DNA of 64,000 nucleotides. It comes from Limimaricola sp027213785 (GTDB lineage Bacteria > Pseudomonadota > Alphaproteobacteria > Rhodobacterales > Rhodobacteraceae). The notes below the pieces were generated by a model, which ran no database searches, was not told the DNA's origin, and was given only the letters and a program-made list of their open reading frames with translations. The stretch covers positions 620,001 to 684,000 of the forward strand of contig NZ_CP193755.1 of the NCBI RefSeq assembly GCF_050847355.1, given 5' to 3'. This document shows positions 42,236 through 51,249 of the stretch, piece by piece. Made by a program: the position numbers and the translations under genes. Numbering within the stretch: position 1 is the stretch's first letter; each line of letters begins with the position of its first letter.

Positions 42236-43176
42236 CGACGCTGGGCAAGACCGCAGGCGGGCTCTACTGGATGTCCCGGCATCTGGAGCGTTCGGAGAAC
42301 ACGGCCCGGATGATCGAGGTGGGCCAGCGCATCGCGCTCACCCGGTCGTCGGATGATGACGAATGGGGCAGCATCCTGCAGGCGGCGGCGACACATGCCG
42401 GCTATGTCGCCAAGCATGGCGAGGTGACGCGCGACCTTGCGCTGGACTGGATGCTGCGTGACCCGGACAACCCGTCCTCGGTGCTGTCGGTGGTCAAGGC
42501 CGCGCGCGACAATGCGCGCGTCGTGCGCACCGCGCTCACCCGCGAGGTCTGGGAGGCGGTGAACGAGGCTTGGATGACGCTTTGCGCCGCGATGCGCCGC
42601 AAGGTGCATGACCGCGACCTGCAGGACGTGCTGGCATTGATCCGGCAGCGCGCCGCCTTCGTGCGCGGTGCCATACATGGCACGATGCTGCGCAACGACA
42701 TCTATGATTTCTGCCGGCTGGGGATGTTCAACGAACGCGCGGACTGCACCGCGCGCATCCTCGACGTGAAGTACTTCGTGTTGCTGCCATCCGCGACGGC
42801 GGTGGGCTCGCGGCTCGACGACGTGCAATGGGAGACGATCCTGCGCAGCGTCTCGGGCGTGGGCGCCTTCCAGATGCGCTACGGCCAGCAACTGCGCCCG
42901 CGCGAGATCGCGGAGTTCATCATCCATGACCGCGCCATGCCACGCAGCCTCGCCTTCTGTGCCCACAAGCTCGAGGAAAACCTCGGTTACCTCGCCACGG
43001 ATTACGGCACGCGCCTGCCGTCGCACGAGATCGCCGAGAATCTGAACCAGAGGCTGCTCGGGCGGTCGATCGACACGATCTTCGAAAACGGGCTGCACGA
43101 GTTCCTGATGGAAGTGCAGCACTGCCTCGCCCGTCTGAGCCAGCAGATCGAGATCGATTACAGGTTCTATCGATGA
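42232..43176 (+). CDS. alpha-E domain protein (DUF403)
   Basis: 314 residues. The N-terminal GGLYWMSRHLERSENTARMI is the family hallmark; the rest is almost all helical (ALTREVWEAVNEAWMTLCAA, RGAIHGTMLRNDIYDFCRLG). The family is defined only by its constant association with circularly permuted ATP-grasp proteins and is of unknown biochemical role. Overlaps the ATP-grasp gene by four bases (ATGA) and precedes the transglutaminase gene by 28 bases. Confidence 0.92.
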   Translation: MTTLGKTAGGLYWMSRHLERSENTARMIEVGQRIALTRSSDDDEWGSILQAAATHAGYVAKHGEVTRDLALDWMLRDPDNPSSVLSVVKAARDNARVVRTALTREVWEAVNEAWMTLCAAMRRKVHDRDLQDVLALIRQRAAFVRGAIHGTMLRNDIYDFCRLGMFNERADCTARILDVKYFVLLPSATAVGSRLDDVQWETILRSVSGVGAFQMRYGQQLRPREIAEFIIHDRAMPRSLAFCAHKLEENLGYLATDYGTRLPSHEIAENLNQRLLGRSIDTIFENGLHEFLMEVQHCLARLSQQIEIDYRFYR

Positions 43177-43204
43177 CCCCCCATGCCGTCGCAGGAGCGC
43201 ACCC

Positions 43205-44020
43205 ATGCGTCTGAGCATTTCGCACCGCACCACCTACAGCTTCGACGCGCCGGTCGATTACGCGCTGCAGCAGCTGCGGCTGACGCCCAAACCGGGCGGC
43301 GCGCAGCGCGTGCTGCGCTGGAGCAATACCGTCAGCGGCGGTCAGACAGAGCTGAGCTTCGAGGATCAGCACGCCAACAAGGTCGAGCTCGTCTCGGTCA
43401 CACCGGGTGCACGAGAGATCAGCGTGCTGTCGGAGGGAGAACTGGAAGTCGAGGACCGGGCCGGGGTGCACGGCCCGCATGCAGGCTACATGCCGCTTTG
43501 GCTGTTCAAGCGGTCCACGTCTCTGACCCGGCCCGGCGCACGCTGCCGCAAGCTGGTGTCGGGACTGCGGGCCGGCAACGCGCCGCTGGAACGGCTGCAT
43601 ACCCTGTCCTCGGCCGTGGCCGAGGCGGTGCAATACCGAACCGGAAGCTCGAACGTGGCGACCACCGCCGAGGACGCGCTCGAGGCCGGGGCCGGGGTCT
43701 GCCAGGATCACGCGCATGTATTCATCACCTGTGCGCGCCTCATGGGGATCCCGGCGCGCTATGTCTCGGGCTACCTGATGATGGAGGGGCAGGTTTCGCA
43801 GGATGCGACGCATGCCTGGGCCGAGGCGCATGTGCCCGATCTCGGCTGGGTCGGTTTCGATGTCTCGAACGCGATCTCCCCGGATGCGCGTTACGTGCGC
43901 GTGGCGACGGGGCTGGACTACAGCGAGGCTGCGCCGGTAAACGGCTTTCGCTTCGGCACCGCCCGCGAGGAACTCTCGGTCGCGATCGAGGTGCGTCAGG
44001 CTGAAACGGACTCGCAATGA
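43205..44020 (+). CDS. transglutaminase-like cysteine peptidase family protein
   Basis: 271 residues. N-terminal beta domain (LSISHRTTYSFDAPVDYALQ) followed by the papain-like fold. The catalytic Cys is in GAGVCQDHAHVFITCARLMG near residue 164, the His in DATHAWAEAHVPDLGWVGFD near 200 and the Asp ten residues later. Bacterial members usually cut or transfer amide bonds instead of crosslinking. The stop overlaps the Anbu gene start by four bases, so it is co-translated with the peptidase. Confidence 0.92.
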   Translation: MRLSISHRTTYSFDAPVDYALQQLRLTPKPGGAQRVLRWSNTVSGGQTELSFEDQHANKVELVSVTPGAREISVLSEGELEVEDRAGVHGPHAGYMPLWLFKRSTSLTRPGARCRKLVSGLRAGNAPLERLHTLSSAVAEAVQYRTGSSNVATTAEDALEAGAGVCQDHAHVFITCARLMGIPARYVSGYLMMEGQVSQDATHAWAEAHVPDLGWVGFDVSNAISPDARYVRVATGLDYSEAAPVNGFRFGTAREELSVAIEVRQAETDSQ

Positions 44021-44748
44021 CCTACTGTGTCGCCCTCAGGCTCGATCGGGGCCTGGTCTTCATGTCGGACACCCGCACCAATGCCGGGGTCGACAACATC
44101 TCGAGCTGCCGCAAGATGTTCAGCTGGTCCGACGGGGAGTCCTCGATCACCCTGCTGACGGCCGGCAACCTCGCCACCACCCAGGCGGTGGTCAGCCTGA
44201 TCGAGGAGCGGCTGAAATCCCCGGGCGAGCGCAGCCCCTCGATCCTCGGCCAGCCCTCCATGTTCGTGGTGGCCCGGATGGTGGGCGACCTGCTCAAGGA
44301 GGAGATCGCGCGCGCAGGCGCCGGGCAGATGAACGCGGATGCCGGCACCTTCGGTGCGACCCTGATCCTTGGCGGCCAGGTGCGCGGCAGCGCGCCGCGG
44401 CTGTTCCTGATCTACCCGGAGGGCAACTTCATCGAGGCGGGCGACGACATGCCTTGGTTCCAGAGCGGCGAAACCAAGTATGGCCGCCCGATATTGGTGC
44501 GTGCCTTCGACCCTGCGATGAGTTTTGCCGCGGCGGTCAAGCTCCTGATGGTCAGCTACGATTCGACCATCAAGGCGAACCTCTCGGTCGGGCTGCCGCT
44601 CGATCTTCAGATCTACGAGACGGACAGCCTTCAGCCCGGCAAGACGCTGCGGATCGAGGCGGACGACCCGCAATACCACGCCATCTCGGAAGGCTGGAGC
44701 GAGGCGCTCCGCGCGGCGTTCGAGCAGCTGCCCGATGTCGAACTTTAG
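44017..44748 (+). CDS. Anbu proteasome-type peptidase
   Basis: 243 residues. The bacterial relative of the proteasome beta subunit. The predicted nucleophile Thr follows the initiator Met directly (MTYCVALRLDRG), and counting from that Thr the Asp17 and the Lys at 32 of the Ntn-hydrolase centre are present (FMSDTRTNAGVD, SCRKMF). Other family parts are LLTAGNLATTQAVVSLIEER and FQSGETKYGRPILVRAFDP. Unlike HslV or 20S subunits no propeptide exists. Fourth gene of the ATP-grasp/alpha-E/transglutaminase cluster, which together suggests making and trimming of a small peptide tag or metabolite (inference). Confidence 0.9.
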   Translation: MTYCVALRLDRGLVFMSDTRTNAGVDNISSCRKMFSWSDGESSITLLTAGNLATTQAVVSLIEERLKSPGERSPSILGQPSMFVVARMVGDLLKEEIARAGAGQMNADAGTFGATLILGGQVRGSAPRLFLIYPEGNFIEAGDDMPWFQSGETKYGRPILVRAFDPAMSFAAAVKLLMVSYDSTIKANLSVGLPLDLQIYETDSLQPGKTLRIEADDPQYHAISEGWSEALRAAFEQLPDVEL

Positions 44749-44807
44749 CACGACGGATTGACCCAGCTCGAGAGGGCAGCGTCCAGCACACGCCGAGACA
44801 TAGCAGA

Positions 44808-44832
44808 ATGGGCCGCCCCTAGGGCGGCCCAT
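44808..44832. terminator. hairpin between convergent genes
   Basis: An 11-base perfect stem (atgggccgccc/gggcggcccat) around CTA. It lies 60 bases after the Anbu stop and 23 bases from the end of the minus-strand RTX gene. The T-run is weak on both sides, so efficiency may be moderate. Confidence 0.6.
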
Positions 44833-44855
44833 GTCGTATTTGCACATTGATGAAA

Positions 44856-46148
44856 TCAGATCAGAAAATCGTCGCGATCGATCGCGCCCGCATCGATCCC
44901 GAGAAGCGTGATCTGCGAGTTGCCATAGCTGATCACGGCATCGTCGCCCTGGTTCTCGATGGACAGATCCTCGAACTCCAGAGACGTCCGGGTGAAGTCG
45001 AGCAGGTCCGACCCATCCTCGAAATCGGTGATGATATCGTCGCCATCCCTCTGGCTGCGGAACGCGAAGATGTCCGCCCCGTCGCCGCCGGTCAGCACGT
45101 CGTTGTGCCGCCCGCCGTTCAGAATGTCGGCGCCATCACCACCGTCGAGCGTATCGCGTCCCAAGTTGCCGAGAAGGCGATCGTCGCCCGCGCCGCCATT
45201 TAGCGTGTCACGCTGCTGGTTGCCGATGAGAATATCGGCGCCGGCCTTGCCGTTCAGCGTGTCGTTACCCTTGCCGCCGGCAAGAACGTCCGCACCCGCG
45301 CCACCGGCCAGAAGGTCGTTCCCGGTACCGCCATCCAGCCGGTCATCGCCTGCAAAGCCGCGCAGAACGTCGTTGTCGGCCCCGCCATCGAGCACGTCGT
45401 TGCCCTTGAAGCCCTTCACGACATCGTCGCCGGCCCCGGCATTGAAGACGTCATCAGAGGCGCTCAGCCCGAATTTGCCGCTGGCCGAGGCGCGCTGCCC
45501 GGCAAGCAGATCGAGGGCCTGTTTGAGATCGATCTCCATGATCTCGCCGGCTGCGACCGGCAGGATGCCGACATAGCCATCCTGTTCGCCGTTGATCTCG
45601 CCGTCGGTGCCTTCGCCATAGCCGCCATCGACGTTCTGCCCGTGCAGCACGATCTCGCGCAGCATCAGCGGCATCAGGTCCTCCATGTCATACTGGTTGC
45701 CGGTGACCGGGCTCTTCAGATTGTCCATGTCGGTCAGGTCGAAGCTCTGGATATAGGAGAGCTGGCCCTTGGAATCGGCCATCGGGCTCATGCCATCGGC
45801 CCCGGTCAGCGACAGCAGGACATCGCCATAGGCAGGCACCCCTTCGAGCACTTCGACGAAGCCGTCGCCGTCGGCATCGTCCGGCAGCGTCGGGGTCCGC
45901 GAATTGGCCGGGTTGCCCTCGTCGTCGAACACGCCGTGGATGTGCTGGGCATGGGCCATGTCGGGCGTCAGGTTCTCGGCCAGGATCGCCACGTTGATAT
46001 AGGGCTTATCCTCGGCTTGGCCGAGCGAAACGATGGCGTTGCCATAGACGCCGGAGTTGTTCAGCGCCGTCAGGTCGACGGCCCAAGTTCCTTCGGAACC
46101 GCGTAGGAACGTTTCAAAGGATCCGTAGGAACTATCAAGATGAGCCAC
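44856..46148 (-). CDS. CHRD-like domain plus RTX repeat secreted protein
   Basis: 430 residues. Residues 15-170 look like a CHRD-type domain: strands such as NAIVSLGQAEDKPYINVAIL with a HAQHIHGVFDDEG histidine cluster, and LMLREIVLHGQ ending the domain. Residues 231-360 are canonical RTX units (GGAGADVLA, GGKGNDTLN, GGDGADILN). The C-terminus SQITLLGIDAGAIDRDDFLI fits a type I secretion signal, hydrophobic and rich in Asp/Leu. No Sec signal is present. Export by an unlinked T1SS is inferred. The promoter lies in the 420 bases shared with eboD. Confidence 0.82.
   Translation of the reverse strand: MAHLDSSYGSFETFLRGSEGTWAVDLTALNNSGVYGNAIVSLGQAEDKPYINVAILAENLTPDMAHAQHIHGVFDDEGNPANSRTPTLPDDADGDGFVEVLEGVPAYGDVLLSLTGADGMSPMADSKGQLSYIQSFDLTDMDNLKSPVTGNQYDMEDLMPLMLREIVLHGQNVDGGYGEGTDGEINGEQDGYVGILPVAAGEIMEIDLKQALDLLAGQRASASGKFGLSASDDVFNAGAGDDVVKGFKGNDVLDGGADNDVLRGFAGDDRLDGGTGNDLLAGGAGADVLAGGKGNDTLNGKAGADILIGNQQRDTLNGGAGDDRLLGNLGRDTLDGGDGADILNGGRHNDVLTGGDGADIFAFRSQRDGDDIITDFEDGSDLLDFTRTSLEFEDLSIENQGDDAVISYGNSQITLLGIDAGAIDRDDFLI
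45069..45458 (-). repeat. RTX repeats of the CHRD-like protein
   Basis: About fourteen consecutive nine-residue GGxGxDxLx units at residues 231-360, more regular than those of the large RTX gene. Expected to bind calcium in a beta roll. Confidence 0.85.
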
Positions 46149-46569
46149 GGGCTCTCCTCCCTGTTACAAGGTGCGAATGGTTTCGCCACCAGAAGTTGAC
46201 CCTGCATACACGTCCGGCGGTCCTGAAAGTTTCATCACATGGCAGTTGGCGGAATTGATTGGACATTTTGGCTGCGCGGTGCAGAGCGCAGCGGTCAATC
46301 AGGAAGCCTGCCACAGCAAGAGCGCCAACCTTTTGCCAATAGACGGACCATGGCTTGGAGAGTGTCATTCGCAGCCAACCGTTTGCTCTGCACCATGAAA
46401 TCGAGATGTCGGATTCTCGACGTTCGCGGGTCTTCGACTTTCGTTTCCGCAGTCCCCCCGGTCCTTTCGGACATGCGCAACGAGACCGCGAAACTTCTTG
46501 CTTCGGCGCAGTGGGCGGTGCCAGCATGAGGCCAGTATTTCGGGTGTGAGTGATCGGGAGGGTTGTGTC
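46149..46569. other. divergent promoter region, RTX gene/eboD
   Basis: About 420 bases without a recognised gene. It separates the minus-strand RTX gene from eboD and must hold promoters for both. Short frames are present but lack support. GGGAGGG at 46556 is the ribosome site of eboD. Confidence 0.45.
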
Positions 46570-47841
46570 GTGGCCTCGTTGGATATCTGTGTGCAGGGGC
46601 TGCGTGATGGCGTCCTGCCGCGCCTCGACGGCGCGACCCCGGTGAGGGACCTGACAGAACGGGCGGCAGAGGGGAGCGACCAGGTGCACTGGCAACGGTT
46701 CTTGGTCCCCTTCGAATACCCGGTGGTCTTCGCCCGCGACATCTTCAACCCCGAGAACCGCATCCTCGCCAATGCCATCGGCCATGCGGAGCCCGACAAG
46801 ACCCATCGGTGCCTCGTCTTCGTCGATGGCGGTGTCGTCGCGGCGCAGCCCATGATCACCGCCCTCATCGCGCAATGGTTCGCGCGTACCAGCGGCGTGA
46901 GCCTCGCCGGGGATATTGTCATCGTTCCGGGAGGCGAAGCGATCAAGAGCGATGGTACGCATGTCGAGGCGGTGCAGCGGGCTGTTTATCGGCATGGCAT
47001 CGATCGGCATTCCTGCGTGGTCGCCATCGGCGGCGGCGCGATGCTCGATGCGGTCGGGCTTGGCGCGGCGGTGGCCCATCGCGGCGTCAGGCTGATCCGC
47101 GTTCCCACCACGGTCCTGTCGCAAAACGACTCCGGGGTGGGCGTGAAGAACGCGGTCAATCTCGATGGCTACAAGAATTTCACAGGTACCTTCGCCCCGC
47201 CATGGGCCGTCGTGAATGATTTCGACTTCCTCCAGCATCTGCCTCGGCGCGAGCGTATCGCCGGTATCGCCGAAGCAGTGAAAGTCGCGCTGATCCGCGA
47301 CGGGGGGTTCTTCGCCTGGCTCGAGGCGAATGCCGATCGTCTGAGGGCATTCGAGCGCGACGCCGAGGAGTGGATGGTCCGGCGCTGCGCGGAGCTGCAC
47401 ATGGCGCAGATCGCCCATGGCGGCGATCCGTTCGAGAGGGGGTCGGCCCGCCCGCTCGATTTCGGTCACTGGGCCGCGCACAAGCTCGAAACGCTGAGCG
47501 GGCATACGGTCAATCACGGCGAAGCCGTAGCCATCGGCATCGCCCTCGATACCCGCTATTCGGTATTGGCGGGGCTGCTGCCCGCCGGTGCCGAGGAAAG
47601 GGTCGCGGCGCTTCTCGAGCGGTTGGGCTTTGCCTTGTTTCATCCCGGGTTGGTTCTGCCCGGAGCGGATGGCCAGCCGGCCCTGCTGGCCGGCCTCGAC
47701 GAGTTCCGCCAGCATCTGGGGGGCGAACTGACCGTGACGCTGCTCGAAGGGCTGGGTTCCGGCATCGAACTGCACCAAATCGACCCGGATCTCGTGCGGC
47801 AGGCGCTCGACTGGCTGGCGCGCCGTGAGGCGCAGGCATGA
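46570..47841 (+). CDS. eboD: EboD, 3-dehydroquinate synthase-like sugar phosphate cyclase
   Basis: 423 residues from the GTG at 46570, with GGGAGGG before it. Belongs to the dehydroquinate synthase superfamily: NAD-binding GGGAMLDAVGLGAAVAHRGV, VPTTVLSQNDSGVGVKNAVN, and metal ligands in RIAGIAEAVKVALIRDG and SGHTVNHGEAVAIGIALD. It is not aroB in context; the neighbours are the other ebo genes, and EboD is the cyclase of that operon. The upstream frame to 46498 gives an N-terminus without family likeness. Overlaps eboE by four bases. Confidence 0.85.
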   Translation: MASLDICVQGLRDGVLPRLDGATPVRDLTERAAEGSDQVHWQRFLVPFEYPVVFARDIFNPENRILANAIGHAEPDKTHRCLVFVDGGVVAAQPMITALIAQWFARTSGVSLAGDIVIVPGGEAIKSDGTHVEAVQRAVYRHGIDRHSCVVAIGGGAMLDAVGLGAAVAHRGVRLIRVPTTVLSQNDSGVGVKNAVNLDGYKNFTGTFAPPWAVVNDFDFLQHLPRRERIAGIAEAVKVALIRDGGFFAWLEANADRLRAFERDAEEWMVRRCAELHMAQIAHGGDPFERGSARPLDFGHWAAHKLETLSGHTVNHGEAVAIGIALDTRYSVLAGLLPAGAEERVAALLERLGFALFHPGLVLPGADGQPALLAGLDEFRQHLGGELTVTLLEGLGSGIELHQIDPDLVRQALDWLARREAQA

Positions 47842-49010
47842 AGCAGGAGCTGACCTACTGTCTCAACATCCATCCGACCGAAACCTGGGAGGAGGTGCGC
47901 GCGGCCTTGCTCGGACCCGTTCTGCAGGTGCGCGACGGGATCGCGGGGAATGGGGATTTCCCGGTGGGCCTACGTTTTTCCGGGCAGGCGTTGCACGACC
48001 TGCGTGCCACCGAGGCACGCGAAGACCTCAAGACCATCCTCAAGCGCGAGCGGTTGCGGGCCGTCACCGTGAACGGCTTTCCCTATGGCCGCTTTCACGG
48101 CACCCGCGTGAAGGAAGACGTTTATCGTCCGGATTGGCGCGAAGAGGAGCGGCTGGCCTATACCTGCGAGCTGGCCGATCTCATGGCCGAGATCGCGCCT
48201 ATCGAGCCGATGGTGAGCCTGAGCACCGTGCCGGGTTGTCTGCGCGCACTGTCGATGGGGCAGGAGGGCGCGGTCGCGGACAACTACCTGCGCGCAGTGG
48301 CGCATATGGTGGATCTGGAACGGCGGACCGGTGTCCGGGTGGCGCTGGCGATCGAGCCGGAACCGGCCTGCATGTTCGAGACGATCGAGGAAACCGCAGC
48401 CTTCTTCCGCGACCACCTGTTGTCGGACTCGGCGGCCGAGCGGCTGGCGGAAATGACCGATCTCGGGCGCGATGCGGCACGCGCGGCGCTGCCCCGCTAT
48501 ATCGGGCTGTGCTACGACGTCTGCCACGCCGCCGTGGAGTTCGAGGATCCGGCCGGAAGCCTCGAGATGCTGCGGCAGGCTGGCGTGCCGGTGCACAAGC
48601 TGCAGCTCAGCGCGGCGCTTCGGGTGGCCGAGGTAACGCCGCAGGCGCGTGAGGCCCTGTCGAGTTTCGCCGAGCCCACCTACCTGCACCAGGTGGTCAG
48701 CCGTCGTGGCGACGGCCCGCTTGAGCGTTTGACGGATCTGCCTGAGGCCCTGGCGCGCGGCGCCGAGGCGGATGGCGAGGAATGGCGCGTGCATTTCCAC
48801 GTCCCGATCTTTCTCAAGGATCTCGGGGCCTTCGAGAGCACGCGCGATTTCCTCGATGAGATCCTGCGACTGCATCGCCAGCAGCCGATCTCGCCGCATC
48901 TGGAGGTCGAGACCTATACTTGGAACGTGCTGCCCGAGCGGTTGCGAAGCGAGCGCATGGAGGAGGCTGTGCTGCGCGAGTTGCGCTGGGTATCGGAGCG
49001 GCTGGCATGA
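47838..49010 (+). CDS. eboE: EboE, xylose isomerase-like TIM-barrel metabolite traffic protein
   Basis: 390 residues. A sugar isomerase/endonuclease IV-type barrel: LTYCLNIHPTETWEEVRAAL at the start, VTVNGFPYGRFHGTRVKEDV, MVSLSTVPGCLRAL, VALAIEPEPACMFETIEETA, and IGLCYDVCHAAVEFEDPAGS with the typical His/Asp/Glu metal positions. The N-terminus and VPVHKLQLSAALRV match the EboE family named from the eustigmatophyte/bacterial ebo operon. Overlaps eboD and eboC by four bases each, so eboDEC is one translationally coupled unit. Confidence 0.88.
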   Translation: MKQELTYCLNIHPTETWEEVRAALLGPVLQVRDGIAGNGDFPVGLRFSGQALHDLRATEAREDLKTILKRERLRAVTVNGFPYGRFHGTRVKEDVYRPDWREEERLAYTCELADLMAEIAPIEPMVSLSTVPGCLRALSMGQEGAVADNYLRAVAHMVDLERRTGVRVALAIEPEPACMFETIEETAAFFRDHLLSDSAAERLAEMTDLGRDAARAALPRYIGLCYDVCHAAVEFEDPAGSLEMLRQAGVPVHKLQLSAALRVAEVTPQAREALSSFAEPTYLHQVVSRRGDGPLERLTDLPEALARGAEADGEEWRVHFHVPIFLKDLGAFESTRDFLDEILRLHRQQPISPHLEVETYTWNVLPERLRSERMEEAVLRELRWVSERLA

Positions 49011-49858
49011 CGCGCGTCGCGACCATCCTGCGGCTCGGCCGGGTTTCGAACCTGCCGACCGTCTGGACGAACGCGCTTGCCGCCGCGGTGTTGGCTGCCG
49101 GGGCGACGCTGCCGGGTGCGACCGTTCTGGCCGCGGCGGCGATCCTCAGCCTGTTCTATATCGGCGGCATGTGGCTGAACGACGCCTTCGATGCCGAGAT
49201 CGATGCAAGGGAACGCAACACACGGCCCATCCCCGCGGGCGAGATCGGGCGGGTGGCGGTCTTTGCCGTCGGAGGCGCGCTGCTGGCGCTTGGGATCGTC
49301 GGCGGCTTTGGCTTCGGCCCCGCTGCAGGAGCGGCGGCTCTGGCACTCGCGGCGACGGTGCTGCTCTATGACTGGCTGCACAAGCGGACGGTGTCGAGCC
49401 CGGTCATCATGGGGGCGACGCGCTTCCTGTGCTATGTCTTCGCCGCCTTGGCGCTCGGGGCGCTGCCTTGGCTGGTGCTGGTCGCGGCGTTCGGTCTCTT
49501 TGCCTATGTGGTTGGCCTGACCTATGCGGCGAAGCAGGAGGCCTATGACAGGCTCGACCGGGCTTGGCCCCTGGCCGTGCTGGCATTTCCACTGCTGGTG
49601 GCGCTGGTTCTGGCTTGGGGCAATGCGTTGGCGCTGGCGATCTGCCTCAGCCTCGCGGCGCTGATGGCGGTGGCGCTCCGCCGCCTGTTCCGCCGCGCCA
49701 AGGGCGACGTGCCGAAGGCGGTCGTGACGCTGATCGCCGGCATGTCGCTATATGATGCGGCGCTGCTGGCAGCGGTCGGCGCGCCGGGACTGGCGATCCT
49801 GGCAGTGGCGGGGTGCGGGCTGACCCTGCTGCTTCAAAGGGTCGTGCCCGGTACCTGA
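49007..49858 (+). CDS. eboC: EboC, UbiA-family prenyltransferase
   Basis: 283 residues from ATG 49007 (ATGA overlap with eboE). Eight to nine membrane helices. The first Asp-rich motif NDAFDAEIDARERNTRPIP near residue 63 is that of UbiA-type enzymes that bind prenyl diphosphate and magnesium; the second motif region YAAKQEAYDRLDRAWPL near 172 is less canonical, as in EboC proteins. It probably attaches an isoprenoid to the small molecule handled by EboD and EboE. The next gene, eboF, lies six bases away on the opposite strand, with no room for a separate terminator. Confidence 0.88.
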   Translation: MTRVATILRLGRVSNLPTVWTNALAAAVLAAGATLPGATVLAAAAILSLFYIGGMWLNDAFDAEIDARERNTRPIPAGEIGRVAVFAVGGALLALGIVGGFGFGPAAGAAALALAATVLLYDWLHKRTVSSPVIMGATRFLCYVFAALALGALPWLVLVAAFGLFAYVVGLTYAAKQEAYDRLDRAWPLAVLAFPLLVALVLAWGNALALAICLSLAALMAVALRRLFRRAKGDVPKAVVTLIAGMSLYDAALLAAVGAPGLAILAVAGCGLTLLLQRVVPGT

Positions 49859-49863
49859 GATCC

Positions 49864-51249
49864 TTAGTCGAAGACATGGCGCAGGACCAGCGATTTGAAA
49901 TCGGTGGCCGCGACCCGCCCATCGGGTAGCGCGCCCGGCTCCGAGGAAATCACCAGAGGTCCTTCATCGGGATTGTCCGTGATCCGTCCATGCGTGCCCT
50001 TCACGAGATGCGTGGCCGATGGCGAGATGATGTCCAGAAGCTGCCGGAAGCCCGCTTTGCGCTTTGCCAGCTTCATTGCCGCTGTGAGCCGGGGGTGGCG
50101 GATCTCGGGATCGACGAAGAGCTCGACCGGATCGTAGCCCGGTTTGCGATGGATATCGACGGTGCGGGCGAAATCTGGCGTCCTGTCCGGGTCGAGCCAG
50201 TAGTAATAGCTGAACCAGCGATCCGGCTTCGAGATCGCGACCAACTCACCCGAGCGGGGGTGGTCCAGCCCATGCGCGCGCTTGCCCTCGGCGTCCCAGA
50301 CCTGCTCGACCCCGTCCAGGCCCTCGATCAATGCCTTCACCTCTCGAATGCGCGCGGCATCCTCTACATGAACATGGGCGATCTGGTGGTCGGCCATGGC
50401 GAAGGCGGTACTCGCGCCGCAATCGAGGGCCTCGCGGCCATGCTCCTCGCGGCGGACCGCAAGAAGGCCGGCCTCTCTCAGGGCGCGGTTGATATGGACC
50501 GCATCCGTGGCTTTCGTGATTCCGTATTCCGACACGACGATGATACGCCGCCCGGTCCGGTCAGCCTCCTCGATCAACTCGCCGCACAGCGCGTCGACCT
50601 CGCGCAGATCGGCCCGAAGACGCGGGTGGTCCAGATCCGGGCCGAGCCGCTGCAGATTGTAATCGAGATGCGGCAGGTAGGTCAGGGTCAAGGTCGGGTC
50701 CCGGGTCTGCATCACGTGCAGCGTCGCCTTGGCAATCCACTCCGAAGAGGTGATGTCCGCCAGAGGGCCCCAGAACTTGAACAGGGGAAACGGCCCCAGC
50801 GCCGCATCCAACTCGTCATGCAGTTCCGGGGGGAAGGCGTAGTGATCCGGAATCTTGCGGCCGTCCGCCGGATACATCGGCCGCGGTGTCGCCGACCAGT
50901 CGGCGCTGGAGTACATGTTGTACCACCAGAACATCTTGGCGCAGGTGAAATCAGGGTTCCTCTTGCGTCCAGCTTCCCAGACCTTCTCGCCTTCCACGAG
51001 ATTGTTGGGCTGCCGCCAAAGCATGATTTCCCGCAGGTCGCGGAAGTACCAGCCATTCGCCACCACACCGTGATCGGACGGCATGAGCCCGGTGAGAAGC
51101 GTCGCCTGTGCCGTGCATGTGACTGCGGGCGTCACCGTATCGAGCGGCCGCAAGGCGCCCCGCTCGGCCAGCTTCTTGAGGTGCGGCGTATCGCGTCCCA
51201 CCAGATGCGGAGCGAGGCCGACAACGAGGATCACCAGCGTCTTTTTCAT
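49864..51249 (-). CDS. eboF: EboF, alkaline phosphatase superfamily/nucleotide pyrophosphatase-like
   Basis: 461 residues. Alkaline-phosphatase fold: TPHLKKLAERGALRPLDTVT, nucleophile Thr in PAVTCTAQATLLTGLMPSDH, GYGITKATDAVHINRALREA-like metal loop (text SEYGITKATDAVHI), and C-terminal HLVKGTHGRI. FWWYNMYSSADWSATPRPMY and DIHRKPGYDPVELF are the special blocks of the nucleotide-pyrophosphatase-like protein that travels with the ebo genes. It is on the minus strand, convergent to eboDEC and divergent from eboAB, an unusual order for this operon. It likely cleaves a phosphoester or diphosphate of the pathway product. Confidence 0.85.
   Translation of the reverse strand: MKKTLVILVVGLAPHLVGRDTPHLKKLAERGALRPLDTVTPAVTCTAQATLLTGLMPSDHGVVANGWYFRDLREIMLWRQPNNLVEGEKVWEAGRKRNPDFTCAKMFWWYNMYSSADWSATPRPMYPADGRKIPDHYAFPPELHDELDAALGPFPLFKFWGPLADITSSEWIAKATLHVMQTRDPTLTLTYLPHLDYNLQRLGPDLDHPRLRADLREVDALCGELIEEADRTGRRIIVVSEYGITKATDAVHINRALREAGLLAVRREEHGREALDCGASTAFAMADHQIAHVHVEDAARIREVKALIEGLDGVEQVWDAEGKRAHGLDHPRSGELVAISKPDRWFSYYYWLDPDRTPDFARTVDIHRKPGYDPVELFVDPEIRHPRLTAAMKLAKRKAGFRQLLDIISPSATHLVKGTHGRITDNPDEGPLVISSEPGALPDGRVAATDFKSLVLRHVFD

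Noticed and set aside
46570..47841. Call as aroB (3-dehydroquinate synthase of the shikimate pathway)
   Set aside because: The superfamily fits, but the gene is coupled to eboE and eboC, no aroK is next to it, and the N-terminal part differs from AroB.
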